Assembly: GCA_015680685.1 (NCBI GenBank)
Contig: MNCI01035168.1
Location: 1,702-23,164, forward strand
DNA from: Gnetum montanum
Lineage: Eukaryota > Streptophyta > Gnetopsida > Gnetales > Gnetaceae
Reading direction: 5' to 3'
DNA length: 21,463 nt
Part shown: piece by piece, positions 1-7,279 of the stretch
Numbering within the stretch: position 1 is the first letter of the stretch
Layout of the letters: the number at the start of each line of letters is the position of its first letter
The notes under the pieces: generated by a model
Seen by the model: the letters and a program-made list of their open reading frames with translations, nothing else
Told to the model about the DNA's origin: nothing
Database searches by the model: none
Position numbers and translations under genes: made by a program

Positions 1-665
1 AAATGATTTTGCGGATCAGCATTGTATCCCCCTTCAAATCGTGGGATATTGTTTATGTCTAATCGCTTGATCTGACTGTCCTTTAAATGCCTTGTGGGAA
101 TCCTAACTGCCTCTGTTATGTCAAGCATACTTTGGGTTGCGAGTAGGGGCTCGTCATGATCATCTCTTTCATGATGCCTGTGATGTCTTCGTGGTGGTTC
201 CCTACTTTCCCTACATCCTTGCCCTTGTCCTAACTCCTCTCAACCTTCTTGTCAAGGCATTTCAGTTTTCCTTTGTCATGTGCTCCAGGCTTCTAAGATT
301 GATACTGTTGAAGAAGCACATAATGTTTCTCCTCTTCTATCCAAGGATTATGAGTCGTCCATGCTGATGTTCCAATGTTTGATGGAGTCAACACTTCCCG
401 TGGACATGGTAGCTATGGGAACACTTGATTGGCCTTGACATGCCATGTTGCAAATAGCCGTCATTCCTCTTCATAGGCTTGGGCCTTGACCTCTCCATCT
501 TTTACTTGGCCATATTGTGCAGCAACAGGAGTTCCCTAATGGATGTTGAATGATTGTGCCTCCTACTCTACATGTTTTGCATGAGATCCTTGGCCTCTAC
601 CTCCCTCTGGGCATTCAGTTGCATCTTGAGAAGGTCCTCCTTGTTGTCCTCTTTTAAGGGCCATC
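1..665 (-). pseudogene. Ty3-like retrotransposon gag, N-terminal part, decayed, cut by window edge
   Basis: Reading the minus strand from about position 665 down to 1 gives a broken but coherent protein. Its best part (about 235 to 1) has an Arg/His/Glu-rich stretch, then DEPLLATQS, then KRLDINNIPRFEGGY. The same two blocks occur in the second gag remnant of this window at 3760-4080 (DEPLLATKS and PRLDLNNFPKFLGGY), so the two are homologous. LTR-retrotransposon gag encodes the particle structural protein. Earlier parts (665-240) are interrupted by stops and frame changes. The gag core lies beyond the left edge. The orientation matches the neighbouring element, so this is either a duplicated gag or a second element inserted nearby. 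It is certainly not a functional gene as seen here. Confidence 0.7.
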
Positions 666-2054
666 TATAATCACAAAAATATCAATTGTTAGTAAGGTTA
701 GTAAAATAAGTTCAATTATTTCATACCTTACTCATTGCCTTTAATAAATGTTGAATTCTTTGCTTAGTGTGATTTTATAGTTAGAAAGTTTTTTCAAGGA
801 AGTTGCCCTAAAAGTTTAATGTTGAACTTGATTTATTTAGGTGACATGTAAAAGGACATGTAATGGTTTTGAGGAACATTTGATAAAATGATGACAAAGG
901 AAAGAATAGATTTGGCAATGAAGTACTCAGATGATATAAAATGATGTGGTGGTGTGCAACAAGTACAAATTACAAAGTTACGCAAGTGGGTCCTCCATAA
1001 AGCAAGTTCCAACCTATAATGCCCTTGCATAACCACACCTTAAAATGTCCTTAGGTACTAGAAGGGTTAAATGTAATGTACACCAATGCAACAAAACACA
1101 CACATGTTGATACTATCGTGATGAGGTAGGAATTCTATGCTACACAAGACACAAGTCAGAAATACACCAACAGCGAGATGAGGCAAATTGTAGAAGGGAT
1201 TGCAGAGATCAAGACATGAGGTAACTGACCCAGGGCACAATGAATCTTGAGTGTAGGATGTAATTAATGTGTCATTAGCCCATCGCTCTAAAATCAAGAC
1301 CAAGTTCATTCCTTTGATCAGTGCAATCATATTGCTTCATCTAATGATGGACAACTATAAGAGCATCATGACAACAAGGCATATGATCACTTGACGCTTT
1401 GTTCAAGGGAAGAGTGATTTGGAATTTCTTTGCAACACATTTGCTTTTGTCTGGCCACTTTGGCACACTTTCTCTTCTCTTTTTTTTCCTCCCTTTTTTT
1501 TGATGCATAATCTAAAGAAGCTACCTACCTTCTGGCTTGGGTGCATGTCTTTCTAGTGGGACCCCATAGAATAGCATTAGGATTTTTTTTCTTAATTGAG
1601 TACCTTTGTTACTCTTACTCTCATTTTTTGTTAGATCTACAAGGATCTTAGTATAACCAGGCTACATGGTAACTCTTACAGATGTCACCAAAGAGAATCC
1701 ACAAGTCCCCTTGATGTCACACCCTGGCCATTCCTGCTTAATAATGTCAAGAATATTATCAAACCTAGAGTAGAACCTCTTATTAATAGAATGGATGGGT
1801 GGATGTGATGGGCTCGCTATCCAAGTAATTAGTCACCTGAGACTTGATAGCATAGAACAACACCTTAACCAACAAGTCACATGAGTGTTTTATTCATATA
1901 TGAGATTACCCATAAAAAGATAAAGAGATACATCAATAAATTGAAAGATGAACCAATCAATAGAAAGCTAAAACAAAAAATTAAAAGATGAAAAACTAGA
2001 AAACAAAAAATTGTAAAATTAAAGAAAAGGAAAAATATTTATTAATCCTATTTG
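666..2054. other. unassigned AT-rich stretch between two gag remnants
   Basis: No coding region with a recognisable family is visible on either strand, and no LTR termini or primer site were found. The part at 1900-2050 is A-rich on the plus strand. If the gag gene at 2055-4080 belonged to a complete element, protease, reverse transcriptase and integrase would be expected here on the minus strand. None of their motifs can be read. Confidence 0.5.
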
Positions 2055-4080
2055 TTAGAACGGGGGATATCCCCCATAACTAAAATTTTGATCATAGTGA
2101 GAATTAATAAATGGAAGGGTTGGATCCATGCATTTCGAAAATATTGGGACTTGGTCATATCCAAATCACTGGGTGTCTTTTGATGTAGTGGTTGGAATGT
2201 TCCTAAATTGGGGTGCACACATTGTATTAAAGTTGACATAATTGGGCAAGTTAGAAGATGAGTTTAATTGATACGGAGTTGACCCACTATGGCACCCTTG
2301 ACTGTAAGATGGTATGTAAGGATTGATATGTCTCCCTACATGGCTATTTTCATTGGGCTGCATGGTTGTTGGAGTATTGATTGGTGGCCCTGATAAGATA
2401 ACACAAGGTGTTGTATTTGAGGAGAAAAATGCATCCCAGCGTGGAACTTGCACTTGGTTGGAGGGTGCAGTGGTTTCAAAACCATTCTAACTCTTTCTTT
2501 GGTCATGCCTAAAGAAAGGATGCTTTTGACGTTGTGGAAGACCTCCACTGTTGTTGATTGTAGCAACACAAGTAATGTTTGTGGGTTAGTGCTATGGTGC
2601 AAAACTTGCTGGTATTATTGGTGGTGATGTAGAAGGAGGTGAAGGATGAGAATATTGGGGGTAAGGAGATGTGCAAGGAACATGAGGTGGTGATCTTGTG
2701 GAAGAGGACATGGGTTGATAATACTTAGGAGAATGATAACAATGTGGTGAGATAGAGGATGTTGACTCGGTTGGGGAAACATGATGTTGAACCTAATAAG
2801 CACTTGGGTTCAGATGATATGAAGGGTATGACTAGTTTGGGGGTGGCCTCCCCCACGGCTAGGATTTTTGCCACTATGATTGAACACAATATTTTTGTAC
2901 AAACTCTGGATGTAACATTCTTCCCCAATGCTTATGTAAATGTGACAGGATTGGGCATTGACCTTTGGGGTAATCATATAGGCAAATGTTACATTGATAC
3001 ATATGATTAGTAGTTGAGTTCTTATTCGTTTCAACCCTTCTTTCCGATTGTCTAAGGGTGTTCTATCCTACTTCTTGGTTCGTCATGGTTCTACCTCTAA
3101 TAGTGTTGGTATATTCTCCACATTTTTCATGCATCCATTTCATCATCTTCTTGATATTTGCCTTAATTTCATCTAGTGATTGTAGTATTGGAAAAGATGA
3201 TTCCACCTCCTTGACCTAAGTTGATTTCTCCTCTTCTTACTTATGGACCTTTGTTAAATTGAGATTTTGGTCTCATTGAGATTTTCAACATTCTCCCATT
3301 TAGCCATCTCTCCTTATTCTTTTGCTACCCGCTTAATAAGCTCTTGGAATTAGTGGGTATAGTTGACCTGGGGCATACATCCCTAGGGTTTCCCTTGTTT
3401 CATTACATAGCCCATCCATGATATGATACATTAGCCTTTCCTCGGAGAACCCATGGCTTGGGTAGTTGTTTAACAATGCATAATATCTTTCTAAGGCCAT
3501 GTCCAAGGGTTCATGTTGTGCTTGTTTCCACTCTTGGATTTGTTTCCTCAAAGCTGACACTCTTGCATAAGTTTGATATCTTTCATTGAAGAGTTCTACT
3601 ATTGTCGGCCAACGTCGAATTGATTTTGGTTTTAAAGACCTATACCATACTTTTTCTTGGCCAATGAGTGTTGTAGGAAAGAGCTTAAGTTTTTTCCACC
3701 CATTATCAATATTGTTCCATACATAGGCATCATGGAAGGCTTGTAAATGATATTGCTAATATAAATCATAACCTCCTAAAAATTTGGGAAAGTTGTTTAA
3801 ATCAAGCCTGGGTAAACAGCTTCCCTTATGATGCCTACAGGATATTTTGAATAGCCTCTTGTATATGCATTGGGCTCTTAGTGGCCAGCAGGGGTTCATC
3901 ATCTCTAGGTAGATTATGAGTTTGTAAGTTGGGATGATGTTGTCTTTGTTTATGTACATAGGAGACCCCTGCATCAAATTGAGTACTCCAAACTTCGTCT
4001 TCATCATGATATAATTCATTAGTTCTCCAATGAATTGCCTTACTAGTTGTTGGGTTGTCATAGTTTTGTGAGAGAGACAT
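2055..4080 (-). pseudogene. Ty3-like retrotransposon gag gene, decayed, nearly full length
   Basis: A start at 4080 opens a frame beginning MSLSQNYDNP. After a frameshift around 3840-3880 the reading continues in one main frame down to a stop at 2055-2057, with an in-frame TAG at 3756-3758, a short frame excursion near 3340-3250 and several further stops. In order it shows the acidic DDEPLLATKS block, the gag core (PKFLGGYDLY, FHDAYVWNN, WYRSLKPKS, LMYHIMDGL), KRVAKE, a degenerate zinc knuckle at 2952-2993 (CNICLYDYPKGQC, C-x2-C-x3-[H to Y]-x4-C) and a long Pro/Ser/Tyr/Asn-rich tail ending YGGYPPF. Gag forms the cytoplasmic particle that packages the element RNA. The knuckle histidine has become tyrosine (a CAC to TAC transition would do this). 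No pol gene follows, so the copy is gag-only or truncated. It lies directly downstream of a leader, primer site and LTR in the same orientation. Confidence 0.85.
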
Positions 4081-4194
4081 TATTGTGAATCGTGTATGAC
4101 TTAATTGAAATTAATTTCTTTCCTAAAATATATATCATGAATACTTTGTTATAGTGATCTTGTATGATATAAGTAATCTAGATAACTAGCACCG
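4081..4194 (-). other. retrotransposon leader between primer site and gag
   Basis: About 114 bases separate the primer binding site from the gag start codon on the minus strand. This is a plausible length for the untranslated leader of a Ty3-type element. No open frame is visible in it. Confidence 0.5.
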
Positions 4195-4212
4195 TCCACG
4201 GTAACGGTGCTA
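4195..4212 (-). other. primer binding site, tRNA-Asp type
   Basis: On the minus strand, one base after the LTR end, the 18 bases TAGCACCGTTACCGTGGA match the complement of the plant tRNA-Asp 3' end (TGGCGCCGTTGCCGGGGA) at 14 of 18 positions. Three of the four differences are G to A, as expected from decay of methylated DNA. The tRNA would prime minus-strand DNA synthesis. The position between LTR and gag is exactly where such a site belongs and fixes the orientation of the element. The flanking bases also form an AGCACCGT/ACGGTGCT inverted repeat (4189-4212). Confidence 0.75.
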
Positions 4213-4464
4213 ATGATGAGTGGCAAGGTACCCCTACACTCAACCATACAAATACGAGCATTCACGCACGATCCAGTTGAACTCCGTAGACGGGCTAGTT
4301 GTGGTATCTAGATAGTTACACGTTGATCACAGTTCGCTGTCTTCCCACCTAGACTAGTATTTGCTTTGTCACGTATGCTTTAGTCTAGAGTGAGGTGTAT
4401 GATGTGGTCCTAAACTAGTGCTACTCCTAGAGACAATGGAAAATAACTTTGATTAAGCTAAGAG

Positions 4465-4469
4465 GGAAA
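4465..4469. repeat. target-site duplication GGAAA, one end of nested LTR
   Basis: GGAAA at 4465-4469 is repeated at 5690-5694. Joining the two flanks there restores the alignment with LTR copy C, which supports 4470-5689 as the exact insertion. Confidence 0.7.
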
Positions 4470-4641
4470 TGTACCGCCCGAAATCGTCGGTCCCCGGCTG
4501 GAAGGGAAAACAGAGACCGCGGATCGCAGGACGAGCACAGATGACCCCACCTTCGCCTGAGGGCGTGCTGGAATGCACGAAGGTAGGGTACCTTGGGTGG
4601 TCTGCACGCGGATCGAACAAGGATTTCCCCGAGCGCCGCCG

Positions 4642-4902
4642 AAGCGTTATACGCTGGGTTATGCGTAAACGAAGCGTAAACAGTGAAACAGGCGCAGACA
4701 GAGCGTAAGCGTAAAAGAGCGTGAACAGGGTCGGGCGTAAACAAATATAGGCACAGCGTAAGCGTATACAGGCGTGAACAGCGTAAACAGCGTAAACGGC
4801 GTAAACCAGCGTAAAGAGCGTAAGCAAATGTAAACAGCGTACGCAGTGTGCGCGTATACGGACGCCAACGGGGCATGAACGTAAACAGGCGTAAACGAAG
4901 CG
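4642..4902. repeat. GCGTAAAC-type short tandem repeat array
   Basis: About twenty variants of GCGTAAAC, GCGTAAGC and GCGTGAAC recur every 8 to 14 bases, often as CAGCGTAAA. Spacing is irregular and units are degenerate, so this is an old short-period array. It lies downstream of the TATA box of the nested LTR, in its R/U5 part, separate from the palindrome array at 5288-5555. Confidence 0.85.
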
Positions 4903-5206
4903 TGGGCCAAATTAACGTAAAACTGTAAAAGAACTTGCAACAAATGTAAACAGTGGATTACAGAGTCAAAATGTTGTGCACCGGTCTAACGTAGTCGTGT
5001 AGGGACACAAGGCGGACGTAAAGCCCCTGTGGACGCAGGAATGCAGCTGGTTGGCACGGTAGGCGAAGCGCGGATTGTGCTCGGCGTACAGAACTTCCAG
5101 CGTAAGCGTAAGCATAAAGGGGTTTCTGGGCTCTTGTTTGCAGCGTAATTGCTCTGGGTCTGCTCTAGTAAATTTTTGCCGACCATGAAAATGCGGAAAA
5201 CTGGGC

Positions 5207-5214
5207 TATTTATA
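5207..5214 (-). promoter_or_regulatory. TATA box of nested second-family LTR
   Basis: TATAAATA on the minus strand, within a CG-rich context, about 475 bp from the inferred LTR start. The identical octamer marks the promoters of all the other LTRs in the window. Confidence 0.6.
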
Positions 5215-5287
5215 GGGGTAGGGTTACCGGGAAAATCGGACTGGGAGACACGTGGCGTATAGACCGAGCGTTTACAATTTAGAAACC

Positions 5288-5555
5288 TGGTATACGCTGG
5301 GCGTATACGCTACAACAGGCCGGCGTATACGCTAGGCGTGGACTTGGATGGATGCTGGCGTATACGCTGATGGATGCTGGACGTCGACTTGCTTCAATTC
5401 TTGCTCCTGTTGCACCTGCTGAGCGTGCGTGTGAGGCGTGTATGCTAAGTGTCGGGCGTAGACGCTGGACGTAGACGCCAGGCGTAGACGCTGGGCGTAG
5501 ACGCCGGCACAACACTTGGTTTAAAATCGAGCGTATACGCTGGGTGTATACGCTG
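5288..5555. repeat. array of GCGTATACGC palindromes in nested LTR U3
   Basis: The perfect 10-bp palindrome GCGTATACGC occurs at 5301-5310, 5323-5332, 5358-5367 and 5531-5540. Several near copies surround these, including a run of GCGTAGACGC variants at about 5456-5506. All lie upstream (on the minus strand) of the TATA box at 5207-5214, so they occupy the U3 promoter region of the LTR. They may be binding sites for a dimeric factor; this is inference. Confidence 0.85.
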
Positions 5556-6165
5556 GCACAACACTTGGTAAAAAACCAGGTGTTCCGATTCTCAAAATTG
5601 CCCTGGGTGACTTCAAATGTAGCCAAAGTCGTCTGTGGGTCACGGGGATCTGCTTCTTGTCTAACCTCAAAAATTTTTGTGGTGTTTTAGGAAAGGGAGA
5701 AGAGAATCTAAGCTAGCCTATGTGCGATGAGCATTTGTCCTTAATCATCCATACACTTCTTGGACCTCGTGTACTACTACTGAGATTACCAAGCACATGT
5801 CCTAGGTACGCTACTGGGATACCAAGTAGTCACACTTAAATGCTCGTGATTAAGTCATACTCATTCTACATTTAATAACAAGTATAGGAAATGAGGGTAG
5901 AGAAATATTAATTAAGAAAGTGATAAATAACAATAATAGTAAGCAATTAAAACTAAGTGAATGCTGCAATGATGAAGTAATCTCGATATTTATTGCTAGT
6001 CATGTGCATGTCCAAGTACGTCACACTCGAATAAAGGTTCCATACAATTACAATTATCACACTGCGGGCATGCATTGAGAAAAGGGTTGAGAGGAATTGA
6101 AACTGACAAAAAGATCCTACTCTAAAAGTAACTTTTCCTATAACTCTCTCGTTCGCCCAATTGTG

Positions 6166-6173
6166 TATTTATA
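6166..6173 (-). promoter_or_regulatory. TATA box of family-1 LTR copy A
   Basis: TATAAATA on the minus strand, about 112 bp downstream of the LTR start at 6285. The same box at the same relative place is found in copies B (12627-12634), C (13619-13626) and D (20265-20272). Confidence 0.65.
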
Positions 6174-6301
6174 GGCTCACACAGGAACCACGATATCGTG
6201 TATCCAATATCGCTAGTGAGGCCGCGATATCGCGTACTCGATATCGAGAGTCCAATATTGGAGCCTAACAAATCATGGTTCATCACCTTTGTTTAACAAT
6301 A

Positions 6302-6421
6302 TTTACCCTCAAGATATATAGTCAAACTAGAATTTTATAACATAGTATTTCTCACTAGAATCAAACCCATAACTTGGAGTTATCAAATCAAGAATATTAC
6401 CACTATGCCAATACCTCATTG
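6302..6421 (-). mobile_element. tRNA-derived SINE, copy 1
   Basis: On the minus strand this reads CAATGAGGTATTGGCATAGT at its head. It has a good pol III A box (TTGGCATAGTGG, 6400-6411) and B box (GGGTTTGATTC, 6358-6368), and a shared tail GACTATATATCTTGAGG. Two further copies with the same order of blocks lie at 14545-14662 and 19394-19507. The A-to-B spacing matches a tRNA, but the rest does not fold as a tRNA gene and the multicopy tail marks it as a SINE. It sits 16 bp from the end of LTR copy A. Confidence 0.75.
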
Positions 6422-7150
6422 TTTATATCAATATTAGATTTGATCTTTAAGTTAACATCATTCTTATCAAATAAGGACATGTATGTCTTATAAGCTATCT
6501 ATCCAAACAAATAAATTCTTTATTGCCATTTGGTTATTTATATCATTGATATTAAGTTGATTTTTCATATCTTCAATTTAAAATTATTTTTGGCTATCCT
6601 CAACTTCAATACATTTTTTCTTTCCTCAACATTTTTTCTTAAACAAAAACGAAAAACGTTAAACAAATGCCCTTCACAATAGAAAAGTTACGCGAATTAC
6701 ACTTAAGTTGAAAAATGAATAAGCTTTTGTTGCAATTTGTTATTTGCATATGCTACATTGGAGCACAAATTAGACATAGATGAGATATTATAGTATGGTT
6801 GTAAATTTACTTGATTTGTTCTAAATGTTACCAAAATCACACAGTAATTTTCTTAATGATATTTTCAAAACTCATAACATATATATTTCTGCAATCCAAT
6901 AGATCCAAAAGGTGTAACAGCATAATAAAATATTCAATTTCAATTTCATAGCTAACATGATACAAACACAAAAGCAAGTGTTAAATTAGCATTCCACTCT
7001 TAATCCTTTAAGAATTCTCAAATTGATAAAACCCAACCAAAATATTTCATTGAAAACCTATAAGCTGTAAAACCAGTACCAGAAGTACATCATCGGTGTT
7101 ATTTCAGAGAGTAAAATACCAAGGCTATTCTTCAACAAAAAGAGGCGAAG
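6422..7150. other. AT-rich spacer, nothing recognised
   Basis: No gene, LTR terminus or repeat family could be identified. On the minus strand the last part (about 7154-7159, AATAAT) could supply a polyadenylation signal for the gene ending at 7280, but the motif is weak. Confidence 0.4.
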
Positions 7151-7279
7151 ATGATTATTCAGTGAACCAAGAACCACAAAACAGACCACATGTGGAGGCT
7201 CCCTTTCCGCTTATTTACGCTTTTACACGAGGACGCGGCGAAGAAATAAAAACAGTAAAAGAAAAACGAGATTAAATAT

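Larger units (their letters stand above)
4470..5689 (-). mobile_element. nested solo LTR of a second family, inserted in family-1 LTR copy A
   Basis: This 1,220-bp GC-richer block has no counterpart in copies B, C or D and is flanked by GGAAA duplications. Read on the minus strand it begins TAAAACACCACAAAAATTT and ends CGGTACA. The element at 20980 begins TGAAACACCACAAAAATTT, so the missing terminal G is a single G to A change of a normal TG start. A TATAAATA box lies on the minus strand at 5207-5214. The U3 part (5689-5215) holds a GCGTATACGC array and the part after the TATA box holds a GTTTACGC array. No internal region or second LTR is present, so it is a solo LTR. Several long open frames cross it, but they follow the tandem repeats and resemble no protein. 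Confidence 0.75.
4214..6285 (-). mobile_element. family-1 LTR, copy A: 5' LTR of the gag-bearing element, split by a nested insertion
   Basis: The termini are TGATGAG (4214) and TTCATCA (6285), the same as in the two solo copies at 11815 and 12855. On the minus strand the LTR reads from 6285 to 4214 and is followed at once by primer site, leader and gag, so it is a 5' LTR. Removing the nested 4470-5689 insert and one copy of its duplication leaves about 847 bp, close to the 869 bp of the intact copy C, with collinear similarity along the whole length. A TATAAATA box lies at 6166-6173 on the minus strand. Only about 110 bp lie upstream of it and these are filled with ATATCG-type palindromes. 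The flanks (GCTAA before 4214, CCTTT after 6285) do not match, as expected when one flank is element interior; the partner of CCTTT should lie beyond the left edge. Confidence 0.85.

Noticed and set aside
2759-3010. 83-codon plus-strand open frame
   Set aside because: It lies opposite the decayed gag gene, where the minus strand carries the zinc-knuckle remnant; chance frame.
4189-4212. AGCACCGT...ACGGTGCT inverted repeat as a transcription terminator
   Set aside because: It overlaps the tRNA-Asp-like primer site next to an LTR end, which explains most of the sequence; intrinsic terminators of this kind do not apply to plant nuclear DNA.
4642-4902. A CRISPR-like array of short repeats
   Set aside because: Repeat units are 8-14 bp, degenerate and irregularly spaced with no constant spacer length, and the context is a plant LTR.
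4427-4943. Long minus-strand open frames (up to 149 codons)
   Set aside because: Translations are low-complexity reiterations (LRLRCLR, YAVYAV) that follow the tandem DNA repeat in several frames at once; no protein family is recognised.
6358-6411. A true tRNA gene
   Set aside because: A and B boxes are good, but acceptor and anticodon stems do not form and the block is multicopy with a shared tail; called a SINE.
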